A DNA stretch of 64,000 bases from Butyrivibrio hungatei DSM 14810 (GCF_900143205.1 NZ_FRDH01000004.1:337319-401318), one strand, 5' to 3'. Shown: positions 7,045 to 17,231, counted from the stretch's first letter. The notes: a model not told the origin generated them from the sequence alone. Translations and numbers: made by a program.

Positions 7045-8683
7045 AAACGCCGACTACGGAGCCGCCGAGCAATATCTTCTCTTTGAGCATGACGAGTTTA
7101 CCATGAAGCCCGTCCTTGATGAAACCGGCAGGCTTATCCCCCGCGAGGACTACCGGCTGTCCACGCTGAACTGCGACGGGGAGGATTTTGCCGTTGCGTG
7201 TATGCGGGCCAATCTCCGCTATCAGAAAAACCAGCGGCGGGAAGATGTGAAAAGCCACCACTACATCATCAGCTTTGACCCGCGGGACGGGCCGGACAAC
7301 GGCCTGACCGTAGACCGGGCGCAGGCGTTGGGAGAACAATTCTGTAAAGAGCATTTTCCCGGCCACCAGGCCCTTGTCTGCACCCACCCGGACGGGCATA
7401 ACCACAGCGGCAACATTCATGTGCATATCGTCATAAACAGCCTGCGGATTGAGGAAGTGCCGTTCCTGCCCTACATGGACAGGCCAGCGGACACGAAAGC
7501 CGGGTGCAAGCACCGCTGCACCGACGCAGCCCTACGCTACTTCAAGTCCGAGGTCATGGAGATGTGCCACCGGGAAGGACTTTACCAAATCGACCTCTTG
7601 AACGGCAGCAAGAACCGTGTCACAGACCGGGAATATTGGGCGCAGAAAAAGGGACAGGCCGCACTGGACAAGCAGAACGCCCCCATGATTGCAGGCGGTA
7701 TCACGCCCCGGCAGACCAAGTTTGAAACGAACAAGGAGAAGCTGCGGCAGACCCTACGGAAAGCCCTTGCCACCGCTGCCAGCTTTGACGAGTTTTCCTC
7801 TCTGCTGTTGCGGGAGGGTGTGACCGTCAAGGAGAGCCGGGGGCGGCTGTCCTACCTCACGCCAGACAGGACGAAGCCTATCACCGCCCGGAAGCTGGGC
7901 GGCGACTTTGACCGCACCGCCGTCCTTGCCGTTTTGGAGCAGAACGCCCAGAGGGGCGTAACGGTTCGCTACACCCCGCAGCACCAAGCCGCCAGAGCCG
8001 CCGAACAGACCGCAGCCATACCCGAATACCTACACGCCGGGAAAGGCCGCTTACAGGGCGAAAAGACAGGGAAAATCGACCCCAGACAGGACAGTGTGCA
8101 GCGGCTTGTGGACATTGAGCAGAAGATGGCCGAGGGCAAGGGCAAAGGCTATGAACGATGGGCGAAGATACACAATCTGAAACAGGCCGCCAAGACCCTG
8201 ACCATCTACCAACAGTACGGCTTTTCTTCCCCGGAACAGCTTGAAGCCGCCGTTGCTACCGCCTATCAGGAAATGCGCCAGACCAGCGGCGAACTGAAAG
8301 CACTGGAAACGAAGCTGCAAGGGAAAAGGGAGTTGCGGCAACAGGTACTTGCCTATGCCAAGACCAAGCCCATCCGCGAGGGGCTGAAAGCGCAGAAATC
8401 CGAGAAAGCCCGCGCCGCATACCGCCAGGCAAACGAGAGCGATTTTATCATAGCCGAAGCCGCCGCCCGGTATTTCAAGGCACAGGGGCTTACCAAGCTG
8501 CCCGGCCGAAAAGCGTTGCAGGCCGAGATCGAGCAGCTTATCTCCGAGAAAGACGGCCTGTACAACACCTATCACGAACAGAAGCAGCGGTTCAGGGAGT
8601 TGCAGACCGTCAAGCGGAACATCGACCAGATTTTGCGCCGGGAAGAGCCGCACCGCAGAAAGGAGCAGAGCCATGAACGATAA
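7007..8683 (+). CDS. MOBP-type relaxase of the tet(W) element
   Basis: 558 residues from a GTG at 7007 inside mobC. The N-terminal about 200 residues form the relaxase: motif III is THPDGHNHSGNIHVHIVINS (residues about 124-143), with the His cluster that coordinates the metal. LEHD-type and tyrosine-containing N-terminal segments also match. The rest is a long charged helical region with a KEKARAAYRQA-type repeat pattern. It should nick oriT and pilot DNA through a conjugation pore supplied by another element, since none is encoded here. The order mobC-relaxase-Cys-rich-RepA-DnaC is that of Tn1549-like units. The GTG start lacks a strong SD, consistent with coupling to mobC. Confidence 0.9.
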   Translation: MTRLATLKHINSKNADYGAAEQYLLFEHDEFTMKPVLDETGRLIPREDYRLSTLNCDGEDFAVACMRANLRYQKNQRREDVKSHHYIISFDPRDGPDNGLTVDRAQALGEQFCKEHFPGHQALVCTHPDGHNHSGNIHVHIVINSLRIEEVPFLPYMDRPADTKAGCKHRCTDAALRYFKSEVMEMCHREGLYQIDLLNGSKNRVTDREYWAQKKGQAALDKQNAPMIAGGITPRQTKFETNKEKLRQTLRKALATAASFDEFSSLLLREGVTVKESRGRLSYLTPDRTKPITARKLGGDFDRTAVLAVLEQNAQRGVTVRYTPQHQAARAAEQTAAIPEYLHAGKGRLQGEKTGKIDPRQDSVQRLVDIEQKMAEGKGKGYERWAKIHNLKQAAKTLTIYQQYGFSSPEQLEAAVATAYQEMRQTSGELKALETKLQGKRELRQQVLAYAKTKPIREGLKAQKSEKARAAYRQANESDFIIAEAAARYFKAQGLTKLPGRKALQAEIEQLISEKDGLYNTYHEQKQRFRELQTVKRNIDQILRREEPHRRKEQSHER

Positions 8684-9059
8684 GCCGTCCCGCATGGACT
8701 ACCGCCAGCACCAGGCAGCCCGCCGCCTTGTGCATGAGTGCTGTAACTACGACGAGGGGAACTGCCTGCTGTTAGACGACGGGGAGCCTTGCGTGTGCGT
8801 CCAGAGCATTTCCTATTCCCTCATGTGCCGCTGGTTCCGTGTGGCTGTCCTGCCCCTTGACGGGGAGCTGGCCGCAGCCCTCTTGTACCGGGGGAGCCGG
8901 AAACGCTGCGCGGTCTGCGGGGCGGCCTTTGTCCCCAAATCCAACCGGGGGAAATACTGCCCCGGCTGCGCCGGGTGCATGAAGAAACGCAAAGCCGCCG
9001 AGAGAAAGCGGAAACAAAGGCAGAAATGTCACGCTTTAGAGCCTTTCAAACCCGCATAA
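8673..9059 (+). CDS. cysteine-rich VLP-domain protein
   Basis: 128 residues. Two Cys clusters are visible: CCNYDEGNC with CVC in the N-terminal third, and CAVCGAAF plus CPGCAGC in the C-terminal third, followed by a Lys/Arg-rich tail. This is the cysteine-rich VLP protein found next to relaxases in Clostridial mobile elements. Zinc binding is likely from the CxxC pairs, and its role in transfer is unknown. It overlaps the relaxase end by 11 bases. Confidence 0.8.
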   Translation: MNDKPSRMDYRQHQAARRLVHECCNYDEGNCLLLDDGEPCVCVQSISYSLMCRWFRVAVLPLDGELAAALLYRGSRKRCAVCGAAFVPKSNRGKYCPGCAGCMKKRKAAERKRKQRQKCHALEPFKPA

Positions 9060-9131
9060 ATCAAGGCTTTTTTCGTGGGTGTCAAAGGGTATGCGATACA
9101 TTTATCCTTTCCCCCCGGAAATGCCGTCCTA

Positions 9132-9926
9132 ATGCGTGACAAAGCCCAAAAACGACACAACACAGAGGGAGGTGATACTATCGCTGATTATATCAGGGCA
9201 GACACCACGCTGCCCGCCTATCTTCCATACCCCCGTTTCCTGCTGAAAATGGAGATTTCACAGACCGCCAAGCTGCTGTATGCGCTTTTATTAGACCGCT
9301 CCACCCTGTCACAGAAGAACGGCTGGCAGGACGGCGAGGGCAGGATATTCATTGTCTACCCCGTTGCGGAGATAGCGGAAATGCTGGACAAGGGTTGTAC
9401 CGCCATCAAGGGAGCCTTGAAAGAACTGGACGCAGCCGGGCTTTTAGAACGGGAACGGCGGGGCTTCTCCGCACCCAATCGGCTTTATGTGAAAGTGCCG
9501 CCTGTCCCAGTGGTACGGTTTTCCGACCAACTGATGGCCGGAAAAGCGACCCTCATACAGTCGGAAAAGCGACCTTATGACGGTCGGAAAACCGACCCTA
9601 TGATGGTCGGAAAACCGACCCCTAACAAAACTAATATAAACAACTTAATAGAGAACCAAACAATGAGAGCGAGTGGGGAGCCGCCCACAGCTTATGGCCG
9701 ATATGAGAATATTTTTCTGTCAAAGGACGAATATGACGAGTTACAGGCAGAATACCCGGACAGGCTGGAACGGCTGATTGAGGAAATGAGCCATTACCTT
9801 GCCGCCAGCGGGAAAGCCTACCAGAATTATGCCGCCGCCTTGCACAGATGGGCGGCCAATGACAAAAAGGGAGCCGTAAAACAGGGCATCCCCGACTATA
9901 CCTGTATGGAGGGAGAAAGCTTATGA
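9132..9926 (+). CDS. replication initiator protein A (RepA_N type)
   Basis: The conserved domain reads from DYIRADTTLPAYLPYPRFLLKMEISQTAKLLYALLL onward, with a winged-helix region (EIAEMLDKGCTAIKGALKELDAAGLLERERRG), as in replication initiators of Tn1549-like elements. The start is uncertain. ATG 9132 is the nearest in-frame ATG but has no SD. A GGGAGGTGA at about 9168-9176 sits just ahead of an in-frame ATC (9180) that precisely replaces the expected initiation codon before ADYI. If ATC is used the protein has 248 residues. The 3' end overlaps the DnaC-like gene by 4 bases. It may support replication of the excised circle. Confidence 0.85.
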   Translation: MRDKAQKRHNTEGGDTIADYIRADTTLPAYLPYPRFLLKMEISQTAKLLYALLLDRSTLSQKNGWQDGEGRIFIVYPVAEIAEMLDKGCTAIKGALKELDAAGLLERERRGFSAPNRLYVKVPPVPVVRFSDQLMAGKATLIQSEKRPYDGRKTDPMMVGKPTPNKTNINNLIENQTMRASGEPPTAYGRYENIFLSKDEYDELQAEYPDRLERLIEEMSHYLAASGKAYQNYAAALHRWAANDKKGAVKQGIPDYTCMEGESL

Positions 9927-10762
9927 CAAGTGAAATCAAAGATATTTTGGAGAACATGACAACCGCCGCCCCGGAGATGGAGGACTATATCGGCGAGGAC
10001 GGACTGCTTTACTGCGGAAAGTGCCATACGCCGAAAGAAGCCTACTTCCCGGAGGGTAAGGAGCTGTTTGGCCGTGACCGCCACCCGGCAGAGTGCGACT
10101 GCCAGAGAGCCGCCCGTGAGCAGCGGCAGGCCGCCGAGGAACACCGCCGCCATGTGGAAGCCGTGGAAAATCTGAAACAGAGGGCTTTTGCCGACTCAGC
10201 CATGCAGCAATGGACATTCGAGAACGACAACGGCAGAAACCCGCAGACCGGGATTGCCCGGCGGTATGCGGAGCATTGGGAAGAAATGCAGGCCGAAAAC
10301 ATCGGCTGCCTGTTCTGGGGGAACGTCGGCAACGGGAAAAGCTACCTTGCGGGCTGTATCGCAAACGCCCTCATGGAGAAAGAAGTCCCCGTATATATGA
10401 CGAACTTCGCCGTTATCCTGGGCGACCTCTCTCCCGGCTTTACAGGCCGGAATGAGTATATTTCCCGCCTTTGCCGCTATCCGCTGCTTATCATTGACGA
10501 CTTCGGCATGGAGCGTGGCACCGACTATGGACTGGAACAGGTATTCCATGTGATTGATACCCGATACCGCAGCAACAAGCCGCTGATCGCCACCACCAAC
10601 CGCCCGCTGGACGAGTTGAAAAAGCCGACAGACACGGCCCATTCCCGGATTTATGACCGACTGCTGTCCATGTGCGTCCCGATACGCTTTACTGGCGTCA
10701 ACTTCCGGCAGGAAACCGCAAAGCGGAAAATGGAAACCATGAAGAAACTGCTGGCTGAATGA
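9923..10762 (+). CDS. DnaC/IstB-like ATP-binding helicase loader
   Basis: 279 residues. Walker A is GNVGNGKS (residues 133-140), Walker B is LLIIDDFG (188-195), and a Cys pair CGKC (31-34) with CDC (58-60) suggests an N-terminal zinc site. The family loads replicative helicase. Here it is coupled by ATGA overlap to the replication initiator, so the two likely start replication of the circular form. RxxN-type sensor residues are present in ATTNRPLDEL. Confidence 0.9.
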   Translation: MTSEIKDILENMTTAAPEMEDYIGEDGLLYCGKCHTPKEAYFPEGKELFGRDRHPAECDCQRAAREQRQAAEEHRRHVEAVENLKQRAFADSAMQQWTFENDNGRNPQTGIARRYAEHWEEMQAENIGCLFWGNVGNGKSYLAGCIANALMEKEVPVYMTNFAVILGDLSPGFTGRNEYISRLCRYPLLIIDDFGMERGTDYGLEQVFHVIDTRYRSNKPLIATTNRPLDELKKPTDTAHSRIYDRLLSMCVPIRFTGVNFRQETAKRKMETMKKLLAE

Positions 10763-10776
10763 AAGGAGTATTGCCT

Positions 10777-10965
10777 ATGGAGAATATCAAGCAGCACGAC
10801 CACCGTACCACCCGCCGCCCCGACTGCGTGACGGAAATCCGCATGGGGAATACCGTTCTTGTCGTGTCCGGCTTTTTCAAGAAAGACACCACCAGCACCG
10901 CCGCCGACAAGATGGCGAGGGTACTGGAAGCGGAAGCCGCTGCTACACAAAAAAAGGCGATTTGA
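10777..10965 (+). CDS. tnpW: TnpW-like transposon protein
   Basis: 62 residues from ATG 10777, preceded by AAAGGAG at 10762-10768. An upstream in-frame ATG at 10759 overlaps the DnaC stop but lacks an SD. The core RPDCVTEIRMGNTVLVVSGFFKKDTTSTAADKMARVLEAE matches the TnpW family of Tn4451/Tn1549-type elements. Function is not established. Confidence 0.8.
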   Translation: MENIKQHDHRTTRRPDCVTEIRMGNTVLVVSGFFKKDTTSTAADKMARVLEAEAAATQKKAI

Positions 10966-11004
10966 CAAGCTGTAAAGAAGCAGATTTATCACTTTTACCG
11001 CTGT

Positions 11005-12696
<1,692 letters not shown>

Positions 12697-12703
12697 CGCC
12701 TGA

Positions 12704-12735
12704 CCTATCCGACACAGCCCTAAGTGCCGGATAGG
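12704..12735 (+). terminator. stem-loop after the recombinase
   Basis: CCTATCCG (12704-12711) pairs with CGGATAGG (12728-12735), 8 bases after the recombinase stop, followed by an A/T-rich stretch with TTTTT. It is a probable terminator and could also lie close to the element's right end. Confidence 0.6.
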
Positions 12736-12739
12736 AACG

Positions 12740-13197
12740 GCAAAATTTTTACACTTCTATTACTTCTTTATCGCACATTAGCAAAGTCACAGGGAATGAA
12801 GCATGTTATACCTATAACGATGAAACAATAATATGAAAGGAAAAGCATAATCCAGATAGCAGGTAAAGGTTAGGTAGAATAGATATTATTTTTAATTTTA
12901 TACAGTAATTGCCGTGGAATCGGACTTAAAAAAGTGTTAATGGAGATTGATTCATTGACGCTTTTTGGCATTGTTGCGGTAGTTATCGAGGCATGGTTTT
13001 CCTTCTCTTCCTTTCTTTTTTTCATTCTTCCCCTAGGAAGAAGAGAAAAAAGAAACAAAGAAAAAGAAAATAAAAATTTACCCTATTAACTAACTTATCT
13101 AATCCTATCTTATTCTATCCGGCTTTTCTTTTGGCTTTCGTACGTGCCACAAACTACAGAACAGACCAAGAGGGGCAGTCGGAAAGGAACCTAAGAA
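12740..13197. other. AT-rich non-coding region, probable element end
   Basis: About 460 bases with no gene I can support. There is a polypurine/polypyrimidine stretch with an imperfect palindrome around CTTCCCCTAGGAAG (13026-13039). Composition drops abruptly from GC-rich to AT-rich here, so the right boundary of the tet(W) unit probably lies in or before it. Confidence 0.4.
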
Positions 13198-13374
13198 ATG
13201 AGCCGATTAACCAAAATAGAACAGAAAACAGTTATCAACTTCAATTCCGGTGAGGAAGAGGCAGTAGTCTATACCAGAGATAGAACCACTATAAGGAAAC
13301 TTGACTCGTTAGTTACCGAGTTTCCTGATGCGTATAGATGTATAAAGGCTACTGATATCGGTAAGTGGATATGA
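13198..13374 (+). pseudogene. small conserved ORF truncated by a rearrangement
   Basis: 58 codons (MSRLTKIEQKTVINFNSGEEEAVVYTRDRTTIRKLDSLV...). It resembles short Clostridial mobile-element proteins that contain a TVIxFNxxExxAxVYTxxxxxxRKLD core. Those usually continue with an Arg-rich tail. Here the frame ends in sequence belonging to the REP-associated transposase on the other strand (from about 13362), so the true C-terminus has been lost. It is preceded by an AAAGGA SD. Confidence 0.5.
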
Positions 13375-13550
13375 TTATTCATTAGGCAATAGGCATAAAT
13401 ATCAATATCATATTTCTTTTTACAATCTGATAAAATAAAAAGGAATTTTTGATAATCGGAATCTTCTTCGAATATGATGTGCTGATTGACAGAACGAAGT
13501 ATGATATGATATATGCCAGTTGAACTCAGGATTCTGGGTTTTCTAGGCAT
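13362..13550 (-). pseudogene. 5' fragment of a REP-associated (Y1) transposase
   Basis: From ATG at 13550 the minus strand encodes MPRKPRILSSTGIYHIILRS, then EEDSDYQKFLFILSDCKK and CLMNNHIHL. This is the N-terminal part of an IS200-like REP-associated tyrosine transposase, up to its metal-binding HxH motif. The sequence then switches to unrelated DNA at the point where the plus-strand small ORF ends. The Tyr-containing helix is missing, so it cannot be active. A REP-like palindrome lies about 100 bp upstream of its start (13648-13680). Confidence 0.8.
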
Positions 13551-13647
13551 AAAACAACTCCTGTTAGATATTAAAATATAGATTGTCAAAATCATTGACT
13601 TTAGAAGTATATATTTACTGAAAGGAAATTGCAATATGAATTTGAAA

Positions 13648-13680
13648 AATGGACCACTAACCCCGTCCCCTAGGACCATT
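13648..13680. repeat. REP-like palindrome beside the transposase fragment
   Basis: AATGGACC and GGACCATT flank a CCCGTCCCC core. The core and flanks resemble the arms of the palindromic element at 48786-48929 (TGAGCC ... CCGTCCC ... GGCTCA). REP-associated transposases recognise such hairpins. Confidence 0.55.
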
Positions 13681-13719
13681 CGCATTTTATTCGTCTGCCA
13701 CGGCAGGATACACAGATAG
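13678..13719 (+). pseudogene. 5' remnant of a low-molecular-weight phosphatase gene (attL candidate)
   Basis: The plus strand reads IRILFVCHGRIHR then stop, matching the first residues (KILFICHGNICRS) of the intact phosphatase at 25103. The 12 bases TCTGCCACGGCA at 13694-13705 recur exactly at 25122-25133 in that gene. I read it as the displaced 5' end left at the left border of the second mobile element. The start codon side is cut by the REP-like sequence. Confidence 0.5.
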
Positions 13720-13935
13720 TGCCGCAAACCCTTATGAATACTGGATTTCAAGGATATATGCGAACTGTTTTATGCCGCGTTTATACCTTAAAAATCACCC
13801 CGATGTGAAACTATTGGAAGGATGGATGAAGAGTATGACAAGCGTACTGTTCGTCTGCTGGGGGATTATCCGAGACAGAGATGCGGGTGCCGTCAAACCT
13901 CTGTAAATAGGGCGTTTCAAAGATACTTTCCATAG

Positions 13936-13960
13936 TTTTATACCGAATTTATACCTTTTG
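13936..13960. repeat. left copy of an end repeat of the second element
   Basis: The sequence contains TTTTATACCG followed by TTTATACCTTTTG, and it recurs almost unchanged at 24985-25010 just after the integrase. Each copy contains ATACC twice. These are probably integrase binding arms or att-proximal repeats. Confidence 0.5.
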
Positions 13961-13987
13961 TTCAGAACCGCCTCAAAATTATCTGTA

Positions 13988-14018
13988 AATCCTGCTTTTA
14001 TGGCAGGATTTCATTTTT
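13988..14018 (+). terminator. stem-loop near the left end of the second element
   Basis: AATCCTGC pairs with GCAGGATT around TTTTATG, followed by TCATTTTT. It would block transcription entering the element. Confidence 0.65.
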
Positions 14019-14206
14019 ATAGGTCTGATTTGATGCATTTCGATTATCAGATGAGTAGTGATAGGAAGTTGTAATAACCTATACCTGATTGAGGCATCGA
14101 GACTACTAAAAAACGTCGAAATCTGAGATCAATACATATATCCAAAACTATATTGTCGTATTTATCGTGGCTGTCTGAAAGGATGACCACTTTTTGTTTT
14201 GGATAT

Positions 14207-14236
14207 ACCATTCACTGCAAAAAATCGACCGTTCAC
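14207..14236 (+). promoter_or_regulatory. LytTR-type operator upstream of the response regulator
   Basis: ACCATTCAC (14207-14215) and ACCGTTCAC (14228-14236) are direct repeats with a 21-bp period. LytTR regulators (AgrA, VirR, ComE) bind two 9-bp direct repeats at this spacing. They precede the gene for a LytTR regulator by about 120 bases, suggesting autoregulation. The same arrangement occurs at 16452-16481. Confidence 0.65.
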
Positions 14237-14359
14237 TACATTGGGGAAATTAAACGGAGCACACTAACCGATAATATCTATATAGTATACCCTGCGGGAG
14301 GGCGCAAGACATCCGGTGGAGGTCTGCTCTGCGCCGAGCGGAATGAAATGGAGACAACC

Positions 14360-15073
14360 ATGCGAATAGCAATTTGTGATGATGAAAAGAAAATATGCGT
14401 CAGCCTTGCCGAGAAAGTTGGGAAAATCTTCCCCGGTGCAGAGATCCTGACATATGCATCCGGGGAAGAATTACTTGGTGCGGATATATTGCCGGATATT
14501 CTGCTGCTTGATATCAAAATGCCGGGAATGAGCGGTATGGATGTGGCGAGGACATTACGGGACAAGGATTGGAGAAAGATACTGATCTTTATTACAGGTG
14601 AGGAAGACCAAGTATTCAACTCATTTGATCTTCAGGCTTTTCACTTCCTTGTGAAGCCTGTGGCTGATGAGAAACTTAAGGAAGTGCTTGAAAATGCAGT
14701 GAAGGGCTTGGAGAGATTCGGGGCTGAATCCGGTAAGCATGATAAATATATTGAAATCCAGTCCGGTACATCGCATATCAAGGTGAATCTATCCCTGCTT
14801 TTATATGCAGAGGTTTATGACCGAAAGACCATCATTCACCTGAAGAATGAGAGCATAGAGTATTACGGACAGTTATCTGCGCTTGAAAGTCTTGTCGGGA
14901 AGGATTTCTACCGTATCCACAGGTCGTATCTTGTGAATATGAAATATGTGGAAAGATATGACCGCACGTCAGTAACACTCACGGGTGGAGACAATATCCC
15001 TATATCAAGAAGGGAATATGACGGATTCCTTAAAGCTTATCTGGAATACAGCCGTAGGAGGATTGATTCATGA
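14360..15073 (+). CDS. LytTR-family response regulator
   Basis: 237 residues from ATG 14360, with GGAG at 14350. The receiver domain has the acidic pair CDDE (residues 6-9), the phospho-acceptor Asp51 in LLLDIKMPG and a Lys near position 105 in LVKPV. The LytTR DNA-binding domain spans about 130-232, with DRKTIIHL and FYRIHRSYLVN. It overlaps the kinase gene by 4 bases. The AgrA-like pair with an AgrC-like kinase suggests response to a peptide or other extracellular cue. No AgrB or AgrD-like gene was seen nearby, so the signal is unknown. It probably binds the 21-bp-spaced repeats upstream of itself and of the downstream operon. Confidence 0.93.
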   Translation: MRIAICDDEKKICVSLAEKVGKIFPGAEILTYASGEELLGADILPDILLLDIKMPGMSGMDVARTLRDKDWRKILIFITGEEDQVFNSFDLQAFHFLVKPVADEKLKEVLENAVKGLERFGAESGKHDKYIEIQSGTSHIKVNLSLLLYAEVYDRKTIIHLKNESIEYYGQLSALESLVGKDFYRIHRSYLVNMKYVERYDRTSVTLTGGDNIPISRREYDGFLKAYLEYSRRRIDS

Positions 15074-16446
15074 ATATGGAAAGAATGTGGGATATTGCCA
15101 GTACGATATCCGCCATAGCAGGATTGTTTGTCAGCGCGATCCTTGTAGCAAGGTTCTATGTCTCTTATATGATAAAAAAGAAGTCAGCAGTTCTGACAGG
15201 GACAGTATTCTTTGCGGTAATGACGATTCTTTATCTGATTCCGTTTTCTATGTCAGGCGTGGTGGCATATAATATCGGGATCATAGCAGTTTGTCTTACA
15301 TCATTGCTTTGTGAGAGAAGAAACCTGCCGCAGAAGGTTTTTCTTTCGATGACGATATATATGTTCCTGTGGATATCTCAAGTGATCGCGGCTCTGCCCT
15401 GGAAGCTGATAAGTGTTCTTACCTTTATGAGAGAGTTATCGGATGATCCCGGAAAGCAGTTCGCCTGGTTTATTGTTGCCCTGGTCCTGCTTGTTGCGGT
15501 AGAAAACGCTCTGCTGTTTTTGGAGATATTTATTTCGGAAAAGATATACGCCAGGAAGAATGAGCGGATGGAGTGGAGAGAGCTGACTCTGCTTGCATCT
15601 CCCTATGTGGCAGTCATTGCCGGATATTGGATCAGTTCATTTCTCTCAGATGTATATGTGAAAAATACCGGCGTGTATGTTTGGAATAACTATCCTATCT
15701 ATGACGGGATCCGAGCACTGTTTGGAGTGATAGCATTTCTGGCGGCTATTACGGTCATGTACTCTTATCAGCGTATGAAACAATCACAGGAGGATGCGCT
15801 GCAGAATGCCCTTGTATCAAAGCAAGTGGAGGAACTGTCAGGACATGTGCATACGATAGAAGCATTGTATTCCGATATCCGCGGGATAAGACATGATATC
15901 AATAACCATATCATGGTTCTGGGAAACCTGCTTGATAAAGGTGAGGCCGATGAGGCAGCAAATTACCTTAAAGAGTGGCAAAACGGATTCCCCATGCCGG
16001 ATATCAACGCTAAGACAGGAAATCCTGTCACGGATATTGTTATTTCAGAGAAGATGCGTGAGGCTGAGGAAGCAGGGGTAGAGTTCGAACAGAACTTCCA
16101 TTATCCGTCAAGCGGGAAGGTGGAATCCATTGATATCGGTATCATTTTGAATAATGCACTGTCTAATGCGATCAGGGCGGCATCAGGAAGCAAGGATCCG
16201 TATGTTGAAGTGAAGGCCTGGAAGAATAACAATGCCTATCTGATACAGGTAAAGAACAGTTTTGCCGGGAAACTTATGCTGGATCCCCAGACCGAACTTC
16301 CAGAGACATCAAAGGATGATAAGGAAAGCCACGGATATGGGCTGATGAACATGAAACGGATCACAGAGAAATACTACGGCACCATACAGCTTGAACAGCG
16401 TGAGGATATGGTAATCTTTACGGCTTTACTGATGATTCCGGATTGA
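15070..16446 (+). CDS. AgrC-like GHKL sensor histidine kinase
   Basis: 458 residues. Six or seven hydrophobic segments lie in residues 10-235, then a coiled linker. The phospho-acceptor is His275 in IRGIRHDINNH, the N box is LNNALSNAIRAA (about 360-371) and the G box is HGYGLMNM (about 424-431). This is the layout of AgrC/ComD-type peptide-sensing kinases in the cytoplasmic membrane. The 4-base overlap couples it to the LytTR regulator. It is cargo of a mobile element, since neither gene is needed for transfer. Confidence 0.93.
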   Translation: MNMERMWDIASTISAIAGLFVSAILVARFYVSYMIKKKSAVLTGTVFFAVMTILYLIPFSMSGVVAYNIGIIAVCLTSLLCERRNLPQKVFLSMTIYMFLWISQVIAALPWKLISVLTFMRELSDDPGKQFAWFIVALVLLVAVENALLFLEIFISEKIYARKNERMEWRELTLLASPYVAVIAGYWISSFLSDVYVKNTGVYVWNNYPIYDGIRALFGVIAFLAAITVMYSYQRMKQSQEDALQNALVSKQVEELSGHVHTIEALYSDIRGIRHDINNHIMVLGNLLDKGEADEAANYLKEWQNGFPMPDINAKTGNPVTDIVISEKMREAEEAGVEFEQNFHYPSSGKVESIDIGIILNNALSNAIRAASGSKDPYVEVKAWKNNNAYLIQVKNSFAGKLMLDPQTELPETSKDDKESHGYGLMNMKRITEKYYGTIQLEQREDMVIFTALLMIPD

Positions 16447-16451
16447 AACTC

Positions 16452-16481
16452 ACCGTTCACATCAATAATCCTGCCGTTTAC
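16452..16481 (+). promoter_or_regulatory. LytTR-type operator upstream of the small-protein operon
   Basis: ACCGTTCAC (16452-16460) and GCCGTTTAC (16473-16481) are direct repeats with a 21-bp period. They match the pair at 14207-14236 in both sequence and spacing, and are likewise followed by TACAT and a G-rich stretch. This ties the three small proteins downstream to the response regulator. Confidence 0.65.
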
Positions 16482-16600
16482 TACATAAGGGGTTTATAAG
16501 TGATTTGCTTTTTCCGAAAATGAGATTAGATAAGTATATCTATCCCGTCATAATCAGATGAAATGGATTTCATGATTGAATGTCAAAGGAGGACGAGGAC

Positions 16601-17182
16601 ATGAGAATAAGTGGATCATACAATTCATATTCTGTGAACAATACAGAAACTATAAGCAAAAAGTCAACTTCAGTGAGAGATTATCAGAAATATCTGACGC
16701 AAAAGTTTGGATGCCTGACTCCTGGAAAGAATGCGGCTGTTTCTGTTACTGGTGGTTTATTGCGAAAAGCAATGTCTGACGAAAAAACCGGTGAATGGTT
16801 GGAGAGAGAACTGGGGAAAGCGACTGATTATATAGAAGCGGCGCAAAAAGCGGCTATATCGCATGGATCAACTCTTAAATCAGTATCCATCGAATTCGGT
16901 GAAGAGTACAGCACTATGACTACGGTTGGTGTTTTTGGTGATGAGGGAGGAACGGATCCCGAGATTGATAAGTGGCTTGAAAAGATCAAAGAGAAAAGAG
17001 ACGAACAGAAGGCTGCGGATAAGAGACTTGAACAGAAAAATGTAGAATCCCAGAGGTTGGAAGGCTCATATAAATTGGAAGTGCAAGGAAAGGATTTGGC
17101 AGATCTGACAAATCAGTTTGCAATGAAGCTATCTATGCAGGCTGGGGTGTCGGCTCTGGGGGGATTTGATGTGAAAGCATAA
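16601..17182 (+). CDS. unrecognised small cargo protein 1
   Basis: 193 residues from ATG 16601, 8 bases after AAAGGAGG. It begins MRISGSYNSYSVNN. The middle contains GSTLKSVSIEFGEEYSTMTTVGVFG. The last third is Lys/Glu-rich and helical, ending FAMKLSMQAGVSALGGFDV. There is no signal peptide or membrane span. Style and N-terminus resemble proteins of Lachnospiraceae that I recall annotated as DUF6033, but I cannot confirm this. It is first of three genes behind a LytTR operator, so probably an output of the adjacent two-component system. Confidence 0.75.
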   Translation: MRISGSYNSYSVNNTETISKKSTSVRDYQKYLTQKFGCLTPGKNAAVSVTGGLLRKAMSDEKTGEWLERELGKATDYIEAAQKAAISHGSTLKSVSIEFGEEYSTMTTVGVFGDEGGTDPEIDKWLEKIKEKRDEQKAADKRLEQKNVESQRLEGSYKLEVQGKDLADLTNQFAMKLSMQAGVSALGGFDVKA

Positions 17183-17231
17183 ACCATAGGAAATGGATTT
17201 CCTATCAGCCGAGCAAAAGGAGGGCATAAAA

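Noticed and set aside
8051..8695. 214-codon minus-strand ORF opposite the relaxase
   Set aside because: GC-rich antisense frame of the relaxase coding region; no SD or recognisable domain.
13826..13886. A second phosphatase-like 5' fragment (SVLFVCWGIIRDRDAG)
   Set aside because: The CHGN residues are not kept and only short runs match. A frame-shifted reading gives an equally plausible unknown peptide. It may be an older copy of the left end, but the evidence is too weak to call.
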